64,000 nucleotides of DNA from Tsukamurella tyrosinosolvens (GCF_900104775.1 NZ_FNSA01000003.1:930001-994000); one strand, 5' to 3'; positions 53,513 through 62,208 are shown, counted from the first letter of the stretch. A program made the numbers and translations. The notes: generated from the sequence alone by a model not told the origin.

Positions 53513-55150
53513 TCACGGTCGCGTCCGCCGTGCCTCTGTGCGGCCTCGGTGCAACGAAGCGATGACTCTCGAATTCTGTCCGGTCCGGACACCGGGTCCG
53601 GACCGGACAGCTTCCGAGAGCCCGATCGCGTCGCAGGAATCGGGACTGCTCGACTCGTTCGCAGGCTGGAAGGCCCACCACGCGACGGCACTCACGAGCA
53701 GCAGCGCAGCGCTGCATGTCAGAAGTGCGACCTCGAATCCGGCGGCGAAGGCGGCCGACGCGCTGCCCTGCAGGGAATGGGGGAGGTTGCGGATCAGCCC
53801 GCTCACTGGGGCGCCTGTGTCGACTCCGCGCAAGGAATCGACCGGGATACTCCATTGTGAGCGCGTCATCGACGCGCCCAACATACCGATCCCGGTGAGG
53901 CCTAGGACAGTCCCCAGTTGTCTGGACGAGTTGACCAAGGCGGACGCTGTCCCAGTGGCCTCGGTGGGAATTCCTCGCATCGCGATCTGCGTGACTCCGG
54001 GAACAATCAGTCCGAACCCGACGCCGGCGAAGACGTACCCGGCGGCCGCGACCGAGAAGCTGCCGACACTGACCGTGCTCGCGAGGAGGGCGAAGCCCAC
54101 GGCCCCGAGCCCCCCGGCCCATGCGATGGTCGTACGCGGTGCGATCAGCCGCTGAATCCGCCCCGCGGCTTGCGCGACCACGAGGAAAGGAGCGTTCATC
54201 AGCAGCCAAGACAGCCCCGTGCGTACAGGGGACCAGCCCTCCACGTTCTGGAAGTACAGCGTTACGTAGAACAGCGCACCGCTGAATCCGCCGTAGGCGA
54301 GAAGGTAGGCGATGCACGCGCCGACGAATGAGCGACGGATGCGGAGTGCCCGGGGTACGAATGGTGACTCTGCGAAGTGCTGCTGAATTCCGAAGCAGAC
54401 GAGGACGCAGAAGCCCGCGAGAGACCAGGACAGCCCTACCGGGCGAGAACTCGTGGGGCCGGCGACACTCGTGAGCCCGTAGGTGATCAGCCCGAGGCTG
54501 CACGCGAGGAGAGCCAGCCCCACGACATCGAATGCTCCACGCGCCTTCGCCACGTGGCGGGATGGCACCGCGAGGTGGACGAGCAAGGTCGTTAGCGCCA
54601 CGATCGGGACGTTGATCCAGAAGATCACAGGCCACCCGCTCACAGCCAGGAGCAATCCGCCGACGATTGGCCCCGCCCCGAACCCGGTGCCACCGATGGC
54701 CGCCCACCAGCCGATCGCCCGAGCCCGGCGTTGCTGCTCGGGATGGATCTCGGTGAGGAGGGCGAGGGCCAGGGCGATTACGGCGCCGCCGCCCGCGCCT
54801 TGCACGATTCGAGCCGCGATCAGGGCAGCCGCAGAAGCGGACAACGCGGCCCCGATGGAACCGGCGGCGAACACCGCGAGTCCTGCCTGCAGACTCGTTC
54901 GACGGCCTGCGCGGTCTCCGACCGCGCCTGCGATCGGGATGAACACGGTGAGCCCGAGTGCGTAGCCGGTGACCACCCACTCGAGAGCGGCAGGGGATGT
55001 CCCCAGGGTTCGCTGGATCGTCGGCAGTGCGACGTTCACGATCGTCACGTCGAGCTGGATGAGGAATCCGGCGAGGCTCAGCGCGATCAAACCGGGAATG
55101 CGGCGGCTGGTGTCCATTGTCTGCGCGGGGGCTACGTCGAGGCGCTGCAT
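53513..55150 (-). CDS. DHA2-family (14-helix) MFS drug exporter
   Basis: 545 residues from ATG 55150 (AGGAGCG upstream). Fourteen helices. DHA2 marks: LDVTIVNVALPTIQRTLGTSPAALEWVVTGYAL, GDRAGRRTSLQAGLAVFAAGS and WWAAIGGTGFGAGPIVGGLL. H+-coupled drug or dye export. The last ~35 residues, from SEAVRSGPGVRTGQNSRV, are encoded by palindromic element copy C, not by conserved MFS sequence. Codon choice is less extreme in GC than in the core genes around it, as for the sigma factor next to it, suggesting transfer. Divergent from the ECF sigma gene. Confidence 0.88.
   Translation of the reverse strand: MQRLDVAPAQTMDTSRRIPGLIALSLAGFLIQLDVTIVNVALPTIQRTLGTSPAALEWVVTGYALGLTVFIPIAGAVGDRAGRRTSLQAGLAVFAAGSIGAALSASAAALIAARIVQGAGGGAVIALALALLTEIHPEQQRRARAIGWWAAIGGTGFGAGPIVGGLLLAVSGWPVIFWINVPIVALTTLLVHLAVPSRHVAKARGAFDVVGLALLACSLGLITYGLTSVAGPTSSRPVGLSWSLAGFCVLVCFGIQQHFAESPFVPRALRIRRSFVGACIAYLLAYGGFSGALFYVTLYFQNVEGWSPVRTGLSWLLMNAPFLVVAQAAGRIQRLIAPRTTIAWAGGLGAVGFALLASTVSVGSFSVAAAGYVFAGVGFGLIVPGVTQIAMRGIPTEATGTASALVNSSRQLGTVLGLTGIGMLGASMTRSQWSIPVDSLRGVDTGAPVSGLIRNLPHSLQGSASAAFAAGFEVALLTCSAALLLVSAVAWWAFQPANESSSPDSCDAIGLSEAVRSGPGVRTGQNSRVIASLHRGRTEARRTRP
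53565..53620. repeat. Palindromic element copy C, between convergent MFS genes
   Basis: Arms 53566-53590 and 53596-53620 pair over 23 of 25 bases with a 5-base loop ACCGG, the most complete hairpin of the four copies. It lies 99 bases past the first MFS stop and codes for the C-terminal tail of the second MFS protein. Confidence 0.88.
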
Positions 55151-55181
55151 GTTCGCTCCTGTCACGTCCTGTGATGATCGG

Positions 55182-55200
55182 GTGTCATAGGAGGTGACAC
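55182..55200. promoter_or_regulatory. GTGTCA/TGACAC palindrome, sigma/MFS divergent region
   Basis: Perfect 6-bp arms with spacer TAGGAGG, 24 bases before the ECF start. A further TGTCACG (55160-55166) lies near the MFS gene. TGTCAC is the reported -35 type of ECF41 promoters, so these are candidates for autoregulation of the sigma factor and control of the exporter; the CGTC -10 is not at an exact place. Confidence 0.5.
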
Positions 55201-55223
55201 ACCGACCACCGAGGACGTGACCG

Positions 55224-56129
55224 ATGGATGCAGACGCCGAGCTCGCCGCACACTTCGAGAGCAGCCGTACCCGGCTGACTGCGCTGGCCGCCCGGATCCT
55301 CCTCGACCGCAGCGCGGCTGAGGACGTGGTGCAGGAGGCTTGGGTGCGGTTGAGCCGTCCCGGTGCGACCGAACTGGGCACCATCGTCAATCTCGACGGT
55401 TGGATGACGACGGTCGTCGTCCGGACGAGTCTCAATGCGCTCCGAGCGCGTAGTGCCCGGCCAGAGGACCTCGTCGGCGGATTCGGCGAAGACCTCGCAA
55501 TACGCCATGAGGGTTCGGCATCCCCTGAGGATCACGCGGTCATAGCGGAGCAGGTCGCTTTCGCGCTCGAACTCGTGCTGCGGACTTTGACGCCGCCCGA
55601 GCGTGTCGCGTTCGTCCTGCACGACTCGTTCGGAGTTCCCTTCGGGGACATCGCGGAACTGCTCGACAGGTCGGTGGACGCGACTCGTAAGCTCGCCAGT
55701 CGCGCACGATCACAGGTTCACGCGCTGGACGCTTCGGAACTCGAGACGAATCCTGCCGCGCGGCGCAGCGTCGTCGACGCATTCTTCGGTGCTGCGGCCC
55801 GAGGCGATCTCGCAGCGTTGGTCGAGGTGCTCCATCCTGAGGTCACGTTCCATGCTGACGGCGGAACGTCGCGCCCCGACATGAACGCGAATCTTCAGGG
55901 CCGTGGAGCGGTGTCACGCCGCGCGGCGGCATTCGCAGTCCCCGACGCACAGCTCGAGGCCGTCGTCATCAACGGTTGTTGCGGGGTGGTCGTCAGGCGG
56001 AATGCGGTTCCGCTCGCCGCGATGGCTTTCACAGTGCTGGGCGGGCGGATATTTCAGATCTACTCGCTACTCGACGCTGTGCGTGTGGCGGAATTGGTGG
56101 CGACGTTGCCGCACGACCATCGGTCGTAG
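55224..56129 (+). CDS. ECF sigma factor of the SigJ/ECF41 type with SnoaL-like tail
   Basis: 301 residues. Sigma-2: LTALAARILLDRSAAEDVVQEAWVRLSRPG, sigma-4: LRTLTPPERVAFVLHDSFGVPFGDIAELLDRSVDATRKLASRAR, then the SnoaL-like domain (VVDAFFGAAARGDLAALVEVLHPEVTFHADGG). Known: in ECF41 factors the SnoaL-like tail stands in for the anti-sigma factor. Most ECF41 genes neighbour an oxidoreductase or carboxymuconolactone-type gene; here the partner is a DHA2 exporter. GC is lower than in neighbours. It probably drives the exporter. Confidence 0.88.
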   Translation: MDADAELAAHFESSRTRLTALAARILLDRSAAEDVVQEAWVRLSRPGATELGTIVNLDGWMTTVVVRTSLNALRARSARPEDLVGGFGEDLAIRHEGSASPEDHAVIAEQVAFALELVLRTLTPPERVAFVLHDSFGVPFGDIAELLDRSVDATRKLASRARSQVHALDASELETNPAARRSVVDAFFGAAARGDLAALVEVLHPEVTFHADGGTSRPDMNANLQGRGAVSRRAAAFAVPDAQLEAVVINGCCGVVVRRNAVPLAAMAFTVLGGRIFQIYSLLDAVRVAELVATLPHDHRS

Positions 56130-56149
56130 CCCGACGAAACTCGGCGTGT

Positions 56150-56212
56150 GGCACTCCCGGAACCTGTCCCGGTCCCGACGCCCGTGTCCGAACCGGACAG
56201 AATTCGAGAGTC
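56150..56212. repeat. Palindromic element copy D, degenerate left arm
   Basis: Right arm GTCCGAACCGGACAGAATTC plus GAGAGTC (56186-56212) matches the consensus; the left arm (56150-56180) is recognisable but has several changes (ACTCCCGGAACCTGTCC). It lies 20 bases after the sigma factor stop and before the convergent pmt end. Confidence 0.8.
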
Positions 56213-56279
56213 CCGTTGCAGCGTGGACGTGGACCTCCGCCCCGGCCTGCCGGGCCGCCGCCCCCCCCGCCCTCCGGCC

Positions 56280-57881
56280 CTACTGCCAGCTGGGCAGCCA
56301 GAGCTCGAGGCGCCACCACCACATGGGGATGGGCGTGGCGGTGAGGATCGGCCAGAGCCAGGCGAAGTTGAGCACCACGATCGTCGCGTAGAGCACCACC
56401 AGCCAGCGGCCGAGCTGCAACCGCTCGAAACCGAAGTAGCGGGCGCGGCCGTCCAGGCCCAGCACCTCGCGGCAGATCAGCGCGATCATGATGCACAGGA
56501 AGGGCATCAGGGTGAGCGCGTAGAAGTAGTACATCTGCCGGTCGAGGTTGACGAACCACGGCAGGTAGGTCGCGAAGTACATGGTCACGGGCGCCGCGTA
56601 GGCCCAGTCCCGCTTGACGAACATCTTCCACAGCGCCCACAGCACCACCGGCAGCGCGATCCACGTCAGCGCCGGCGTGCCCACGGCCATCACCGCGCGC
56701 ACGCACGGCCCGTCGCCGCACATGCCGCCCGACTGGTCCGCGGTGTAGTGGTAGAGCATCGGCCGCAGACCCATCGGCCAGGTCCACGGCTTCGACTCCC
56801 ACGGGTGGTGGTTGCCGGCGGAGTTGGTCAGGCCGTCGTGGAAGTCGAGGATCGTGGTCTCGTAGAAGAACAGGGACCGCAGCGCCGCGGGTATCCAGCC
56901 GAACGGCCCGCCCTCGCCGACCTGGCTGCCCACCGCGTACCGGTAGACCGACGTCTCCGACGAGAACCACGGCCAGAAGGTGCCGAGGTAGACCAGGACC
57001 GGGACCACGCCGAGCGACATGCCCGACGGGATCAGGTCGCGCAGCAGCACTCCCCGCCACGGGCGCAGCACGCCGTACTCGCGGCGGTTCGCCACGTCGA
57101 AGGCCAGCGACAGCGCCAGGACGCCGATGAGGAAGTAGAGGCCCGACCACTTCACGCCGCACGCCAGGCCCACCATGATCGCGGCGGAGAACCGCCACCA
57201 GCGGAAGCCCAGCCGCGGCCCGTACAGCGAATCGGTGATCCGTCCCTCGAGGGCCGCGCGGTGCAGCCGCTCCCGCATCTGGTCGCGGTCCACGAGGATC
57301 ATCGAGAAGGCGGCGAAGCCGAAGAACACGAGGAAGATGTCGAGCAGCGCGACGCGCGAGGAGACCATCGTCAGGCCGTCGCAGATGAGGAACAGGCCGG
57401 CGAGGCCGCCGATCAGCGTCGACCGCGACAGCCGCCGCGCCGCGCGGATCACCAGGAAGACGAGCAGCGTGCCGCACACCGCCGACATGAACCGCCAGCC
57501 CAGCGGGCTGTAGCCGAACAGCCACTCGCCGATCGCGATCATCCACTTGCCCACCGGCGGATGCACGATCAATCCGAAGCCGGGGTTGTCCTCGATCCAC
57601 TGCCCGCCGGAGAGCACCTGCCAGCCCTGCGGCGCGTAGTGCTTCTCGTCGAAGACCGGGGTCTGCACCGGCGTGCTGCCGATGAAGCCGGTGTTGCTGG
57701 GGTAGCCCAGGTTGAAGAACCGCGTGGCCGCCGCGACGGCGGTCAACACGAGCGTCACGGTCCAGCCGAAGGCGCGGTCGGTGGCGCCGAACACGGCGGG
57801 CGGGAGCCGCGGGCCCGGGCTCACCATCTCGCGGTCCTCGCTACGCCCCTCGGGCATCGCCACAGCTGTCACGCGACCCAT
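56280..57881 (-). CDS. pmt: Protein O-mannosyltransferase (GT39)
   Basis: 533 residues, about eleven membrane helices. GT39 marks: first-loop acidic pair VFDEKHY (D78, E79), HPPVGKWMIAIGEWLFG, the SQVGEGGPFGWIP and NHHPWESKPWTWP segments. It moves mannose from polyprenyl-phosphate-mannose to Ser/Thr of secreted proteins at the membrane (Rv1002c). ATG 57881; internal starts at MPEGRS or MVSPGP would give a shorter N-terminus. Divergent from rsmI. Confidence 0.93.
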   Translation of the reverse strand: MGRVTAVAMPEGRSEDREMVSPGPRLPPAVFGATDRAFGWTVTLVLTAVAAATRFFNLGYPSNTGFIGSTPVQTPVFDEKHYAPQGWQVLSGGQWIEDNPGFGLIVHPPVGKWMIAIGEWLFGYSPLGWRFMSAVCGTLLVFLVIRAARRLSRSTLIGGLAGLFLICDGLTMVSSRVALLDIFLVFFGFAAFSMILVDRDQMRERLHRAALEGRITDSLYGPRLGFRWWRFSAAIMVGLACGVKWSGLYFLIGVLALSLAFDVANRREYGVLRPWRGVLLRDLIPSGMSLGVVPVLVYLGTFWPWFSSETSVYRYAVGSQVGEGGPFGWIPAALRSLFFYETTILDFHDGLTNSAGNHHPWESKPWTWPMGLRPMLYHYTADQSGGMCGDGPCVRAVMAVGTPALTWIALPVVLWALWKMFVKRDWAYAAPVTMYFATYLPWFVNLDRQMYYFYALTLMPFLCIMIALICREVLGLDGRARYFGFERLQLGRWLVVLYATIVVLNFAWLWPILTATPIPMWWWRLELWLPSWQ

Positions 57882-57896
57882 CGTAGGGTGTGTGCT

Positions 57897-58739
57897 GTGG
57901 GAGCAGAGGACGCGCGCGGGGCACTGATCGTCGCCGGGGTGCCGATGGGCAACCCGGGTGACGCCACGGCGCGGCTGGTTTCCGCGCTCGGCGATGCCGA
58001 CGTCATCGCCGCCGAGGACACCCGCCGGGCCCGCTCATTGGCCGCCTCCCTCGACGTCGAACCGCGCGGCCGGATCCTCAGCTTCTACGACCACAACGAG
58101 GCCGGCCGCATCCCGCAGCTCCTGGCCTCGCTCGACGCCGGAGAGACCGTCCTGCTCATCACCGACGCCGGCATGCCGTCGGTCTCCGACCCCGGGTATC
58201 GCCTGGTCGCGGCGGTCGTCGAGGCCGGGCACCGGGTCACGTGCCTACCGGGGCCATCGGCCGTCACCACCGCGCTGGCCCTCTCCGGGCTGCCCGTCGA
58301 GCGGTTCCTGTTCGACGGTTTCGCCCCGCGCAAGTCCGGTGCCCGCCGGTCGTGGCTCACCGAGCTGGCGACGGAACGTCGCGCGGCGGTCTTCTTCGAG
58401 TCGCCGCACCGCCTCGCCGAGACCCTCGCCGACGCCGCGGAGGTCCTCGGAACCGAGCGTCGCGCCGCGGTGTGTCGCGAGCTCACCAAGACCTACGAGG
58501 AGGTCCGCCGGGGCACGCTGGGCGAGCTCGCCGCGTGGGCGGCCGACGGGGTGCGCGGCGAGATCACCGTCGTGGTCGAGGGCGCCGCCGCGGTCTCGGC
58601 GAACCCGGAGGACCACGTCGCCGCGGTGCTGCGCCGCGTCGAGGCGGGAGAGCGGCTCAAGGACGCCTGTGCCGCCGTCGCGACCGAGACCGGCGCCTCC
58701 AAGCGGGAGCTCTACGAGGCGGCGCTCGCCGCCCGCTGA
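57897..58739 (+). CDS. rsmI: 16S rRNA 2'-O-ribose C1402 methyltransferase RsmI
   Basis: 280 residues from GTG 57897. SAM-dependent tetrapyrrole-methylase fold: VAGVPMGNPGDATARLVSAL, VIAAEDTRRA, LITDAGMPSVSDPGY, LPGPSAVTTALALSGLP, and CRELTKTYEEVRRGTL. Methylates C1402 of 16S rRNA. TAGGGT 8 bases before the GTG suggests a leaderless transcript. Rv1003 position. Confidence 0.93.
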   Translation: MGAEDARGALIVAGVPMGNPGDATARLVSALGDADVIAAEDTRRARSLAASLDVEPRGRILSFYDHNEAGRIPQLLASLDAGETVLLITDAGMPSVSDPGYRLVAAVVEAGHRVTCLPGPSAVTTALALSGLPVERFLFDGFAPRKSGARRSWLTELATERRAAVFFESPHRLAETLADAAEVLGTERRAAVCRELTKTYEEVRRGTLGELAAWAADGVRGEITVVVEGAAAVSANPEDHVAAVLRRVEAGERLKDACAAVATETGASKRELYEAALAAR

Positions 58740-59215
58740 ACCCCGTCCGTCCCGGGCGCCGACGCCGGCCGGGTCAGGATCAGGCGCAGCAACCCGACCA
58801 CGACGATGCCGCCGACCGCGAGGTCGAGGTAGTGGCAGGCCATCGCGCCGAGGTAGGTGGGGCCGCCCCACGCGTTGACGGTGAAGTTCGGGTCCAGCCC
58901 GGCCAGCACCTGCACGCCCGCCCGGAAGGCGGCGAAGACCAGGAGGAACAGCAGCGGCGCCGCCAGCAGCAGCCGCGCCGGCGTGAGGGCGGGCCTGCGG
59001 GGCGGCCACCGTCGGACCCGGATCCCGAGCACGAGGAACGCCCCGACCACCGCGACCACCGCGTGCTGCGGCCACGCCGCGGTCCACGGCACGAAGCCGG
59101 CGACGACCGGGTCGCGCCGGGTGTAGAGGTACCCGCCGACGGCGAGCCCGGCGGCGAAGGCCACCGCCAGGGCCAGCAGGAAGCGGCGTAGTGCGGGGGA
59201 GCGGAGGTCGATCAT
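58712..59215 (-). CDS. Four-helix membrane protein, function unknown
   Basis: 167 residues with ATG 59215. Four helices: LLALAVAFAAGLAVGGYLY, HAVVAVVGAFLVLGI, LLLAAPLLFLLVFAAFRAG, DLAVGGIVVVGLLRLI. No signature motif is recognised; the C-terminus overlaps the rsmI 3' end by 28 bases on the opposite strand. 35 bases downstream of pabB, same strand. Confidence 0.65.
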   Translation of the reverse strand: MIDLRSPALRRFLLALAVAFAAGLAVGGYLYTRRDPVVAGFVPWTAAWPQHAVVAVVGAFLVLGIRVRRWPPRRPALTPARLLLAAPLLFLLVFAAFRAGVQVLAGLDPNFTVNAWGGPTYLGAMACHYLDLAVGGIVVVGLLRLILTRPASAPGTDGVQRAASAAS

Positions 59216-59250
59216 GCGGCCAGTGTCGCGGCCCGCGGCGCGGGGCGGCG

Positions 59251-60369
59251 TCACCCGTGCGAGGGAGATCCGCGGTGACCGACGATCGACGCCGCCTTGT
59301 CGAGGCACTCGCGCCACTCCGCGTCGGGCTCGGAGTCGATGGTGATACCGCCGCCCACGCCGAGCCGCAGGGCGCCGCCGCGCGCCTCGACGGTGCGGAT
59401 CGCGACGCTCAGGTCCAGGCCCGTCAGCGGGTGGTCGATGCCGATCGCGCCGCAGTAGGTGCCGCGCGTGTGCCGCTCCCACGCGGTGATCCGGGCGCGG
59501 GCGGAGAGCTTCGGGGTGCCGGTGACGGACGCGGGCGGGAAGGTCGCGTCGAGCAGGTCCGCCCGGGTGGTGCCGGGCCGCTGCCGCGCGGTCACCGTCG
59601 ACACCAGGTGCCAGACCCCGGGCGCGGGCTCGACGCGCAGCAGCTCCGGCGTCCGGACGGTGCCGGTCGCGGCGACGCGGCTGAGATCGTTGCGCACCAG
59701 GTCGACGATCATCACGTTCTCCGCGACGTCCTTGACGCTCGCGCGCAGGTCCTCCGGCGGCCGGGTCAGCGGCAGCGTGCCCTTGATGGGCCGCTCGACC
59801 AGGACGCCGTCGCGCTCGGTGAGGAAGGTCTCGGGGGAGAAGGAGGCGACGGCGCCCCAGTCGCCCTCGAGGTAGGCGGCCTTGCCGGGGCGGGTGGCGG
59901 CGGCGATGTCGGCGAACAGGTCCAGCGGGTCGCCGGTGAGGGCGCCGTCGAACCGGGTGCACACGTTCACCTGATAGACGTCGCCCGCGCGGATCGCGTC
60001 CTGGCAGGCGAGCACGGCGGCGCGATGATCCGCCCGGTCGGGCGGGGTCCACGTGGCGGCCCACGGCCGCGGGGCGGGTGCGGCGTGGGGGAGGGGGAAC
60101 GCCGGGTCCGTGCAGGTCCACCGGCCGTCGCCGTCCAGCAGAAGCAGCGGCCCGGGGTCGCCGCCGAGGATCTCCGGGACGAGGCGGGGCTCGTCGGTGG
60201 TGTCCGGGTATCCGACGATGCCGAGCCACGGCGCACCGTCGGGCGCGACGCCGGGAGCCAACCGCGGCGACGGCGCGATCACGGCGCGGAAGCCGCCCCA
60301 CGCGCCGAGCAGCGCGGCGGGCCGGTGGCCGCGCTCGCGGAGCGCCCGCAGCATGTCGACCGGTTGCAC
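59251..60369 (-). CDS. pabB: Aminodeoxychorismate synthase component I
   Basis: 372 residues, GTG start with AGGATGG upstream. Chorismate-binding domain: FLTERDGVLVERPIKGTLP (PIKGT, used for aminodeoxychorismate synthase), DLVRNDLSRVAATGTV, FPPASVTGTPKLSARARI, GAIGIDHPLTGLDLSVAIRTV and LGVGGGITIDSEPDAEW. Makes aminodeoxychorismate for folate with a PabA glutaminase encoded elsewhere. The N-terminal domain is short. Confidence 0.9.
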   Translation of the reverse strand: MQPVDMLRALRERGHRPAALLGAWGGFRAVIAPSPRLAPGVAPDGAPWLGIVGYPDTTDEPRLVPEILGGDPGPLLLLDGDGRWTCTDPAFPLPHAAPAPRPWAATWTPPDRADHRAAVLACQDAIRAGDVYQVNVCTRFDGALTGDPLDLFADIAAATRPGKAAYLEGDWGAVASFSPETFLTERDGVLVERPIKGTLPLTRPPEDLRASVKDVAENVMIVDLVRNDLSRVAATGTVRTPELLRVEPAPGVWHLVSTVTARQRPGTTRADLLDATFPPASVTGTPKLSARARITAWERHTRGTYCGAIGIDHPLTGLDLSVAIRTVEARGGALRLGVGGGITIDSEPDAEWRECLDKAASIVGHRGSPSHG

Positions 60370-60526
60370 CGCGCCATCCTGTCACGGCCCCGCGCGGCGA
60401 TCTCGGGGAGGAATGGGGGTTTCACCGGATGTGCCCGGACGGGTCGGGCCGGAAGAGTGGGTCTCGGCCGGCGGATCTCTCCCACCCACCCGATCCGCCC
60501 GCCACCCGAACCACGGAGGAGGAGCG

Positions 60527-60799
60527 ATGAACCCGGTGATCGACGGCGGCACGGACCTCGGCGGGCGACTGGCCTGGGTGCACGTCGCCCACGGCGAGCG
60601 CAGCCAGGTCCGGTTCTACGCGGAGGGCGAGTACGCGGGTACCGCCACTGCGCTGCCGACCGTCGACACCGAGGTCATCGGCGTGGACTACGACGTGGTC
60701 TACGTGCGCTACGGCCGCGACATCGCGCGCTTCCGCCTCGACGAGTCCGGCGCCGTCATCGCGCTGGACGCGGTGCCGGCCTCCGTCCTCGCCGGCTGA
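60527..60799 (+). CDS. Small hypothetical protein
   Basis: 90 residues with a strong GGAGGAGGAG RBS 6 bases upstream. Beta-rich: LAWVHVAHGERSQVRFYAEGEY, VIGVDYDVVYVRYGRDIARFRLDES. No known family. Its 3' end overlaps the rhomboid-like gene on the other strand by 44 bases. Confidence 0.65.
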   Translation: MNPVIDGGTDLGGRLAWVHVAHGERSQVRFYAEGEYAGTATALPTVDTEVIGVDYDVVYVRYGRDIARFRLDESGAVIALDAVPASVLAG

Positions 60800-62048
60800 C
60801 GAGCAGCGCGACCCCGGCGCCGATCACCCACGCGATCACCGGGTACATCGCGATCCGCTCCGCCAGTCCGGCCCAGCCGGCGGTCATCGCCACCGACGTC
60901 GCCGCGAAGCCCGCGATCCCGACGGCGCCGCACAGCACCGCGGCGCGGCCCGCCGTCCGGTGCGTCGCGCGGAGCGACAGCCCGAGCAGGAGCACGCCGA
61001 CCGTCGGCGCAGGGCCGCTGAACACCGCGACCGCCATGTGCGCCGCGGGGTAGAGGTCGCCCGGCGTCAGCGCGGCCCCGATCTTGCCCAGTCCGCCCAC
61101 GCCGAGGAGCGTCGCGCCCGTGGCCGCGAGCCGGCCGGGCGGCAGCAGCGGCCGCAGGAGGACGGTGCCGGCGAGGAGCGCCACGCCGGTTCCGGCGAAG
61201 CCGAGGTTCATCGCGAGGTGCCAGGGCGAGCACACTTCCGTGTGGTAACCACCCACGTCGGCCGGGGCACAGCCGACCATCCCGAGGTCGCTGACCATGT
61301 GCCGCACCGGGCTGTAGCCGTTCGTCACGCCCGCCATCGCGATCCCCTGCCCGACGAAGAAGACCGCCGCGCCCGCCCAGCAGGCCGCGCCCGCGACGAC
61401 CCGGTCCGGCGGGCCGCCCCAGCGCAGCCCCAGCCCCAGGACCGCGCCGAGCACCGCGGCGATCGCGTGCTCGTCGTGCAGTGCCAGCAGCGCGACCGCC
61501 ACCGCGGCCAGGACGCCTATCGCGATGCGGCCGGTCCGCGCGGACAGCGGAGCCGCCGCGACCGCCGCCGTGACCGCGAGCGTCATCGTCGCCAGCGAGC
61601 TGCCCGCGCCGTCGGGGAAACCGACCGCGAGCGCCAGCAGGTTCCCGAGCACGCCGCCGGCGACCCAGACCACCGGCCCGAGGACGGCGGGCAGCGCGGC
61701 CGCGCCGCCCGCTCGTTCCGGGACGCCGGTACCGCCGCCGAAGACGCGGGCCGCGAGGAGCGCGGTGACCACGAGGGTGACGAGGTTGAAGCCCATGCCC
61801 CAGGCGCCGCCGCCCTGGATGAGAAAGGACGTCCCGATCCGCCACAGCTCGCCACCGTCGATCGCGGAGGCCGAGCGTTCCCAGGCCCGTTTGAGGCCGG
61901 GAAGCAGGAGTTGGGCCGCCGACCCGGCTACGGCGACGACGATGAGAGCCGCCGGCCACCGCGGGCGTGGTCGCCGCGCCGGAGGTGCGAGCCGGAGGAT
62001 CCGCCAGGAGGCGAGGAAGAGGAGTCCGTAGAGGAAGCTGAGTGTCAT
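60756..62048 (-). CDS. Rhomboid-like + DUF998 fusion membrane protein
   Basis: 430 residues from ATG 62048, about thirteen helices. Residues ~1-215 look rhomboid-like: LWRIGTSFLIQGGGAWGMGFNLVTLVVTALLAARVFGG and DEHAIAAVLGAVLGL, but a clean GxSG serine is not seen (GAGSSLATM is the nearest). Residues ~225-430 match DUF998: GVTNGYSPVRHMVSDLGMVGCAP and SPWHLAMNLGFAGTGV. Catalysis is uncertain; a pseudo-rhomboid fused to a DUF998 channel-like domain is the likely reading. Confidence 0.7.
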   Translation of the reverse strand: MTLSFLYGLLFLASWRILRLAPPARRPRPRWPAALIVVAVAGSAAQLLLPGLKRAWERSASAIDGGELWRIGTSFLIQGGGAWGMGFNLVTLVVTALLAARVFGGGTGVPERAGGAAALPAVLGPVVWVAGGVLGNLLALAVGFPDGAGSSLATMTLAVTAAVAAAPLSARTGRIAIGVLAAVAVALLALHDEHAIAAVLGAVLGLGLRWGGPPDRVVAGAACWAGAAVFFVGQGIAMAGVTNGYSPVRHMVSDLGMVGCAPADVGGYHTEVCSPWHLAMNLGFAGTGVALLAGTVLLRPLLPPGRLAATGATLLGVGGLGKIGAALTPGDLYPAAHMAVAVFSGPAPTVGVLLLGLSLRATHRTAGRAAVLCGAVGIAGFAATSVAMTAGWAGLAERIAMYPVIAWVIGAGVALLVSRRGRRPAPRPAR

Positions 62049-62208
62049 GTCCGATTCCGTTGCGTGCGCTTGAGGTTCCCTCCGGATGGTGCCCCCTCCG
62101 CGGTGCCGGACGGAATCACCCGGAAGGAGGAGATCGCCCGCGCGGCTCCCCGCGGTCGGCGATTCCGCCCGGAACACGCTTGCGGTGCACCGATAAGCTG
62201 GGCGCACC
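62049..62208. other. Divergent rhomboid-fusion / metG intergenic region
   Basis: 160 bases. GATAAG (62193-62198) about 11 bases before the metG ATG could be a -10 giving a near-leaderless mRNA. GGACGGAATC (62108 region) and GATTCCGCCC (62160 region) form a possible long-range stem. No T-box is visible. Confidence 0.4.

Noticed and set aside
62049-62208. T-box leader for metG
   Set aside because: No T-box sequence, specifier loop or antiterminator; the probable -10 is too close to the ATG.
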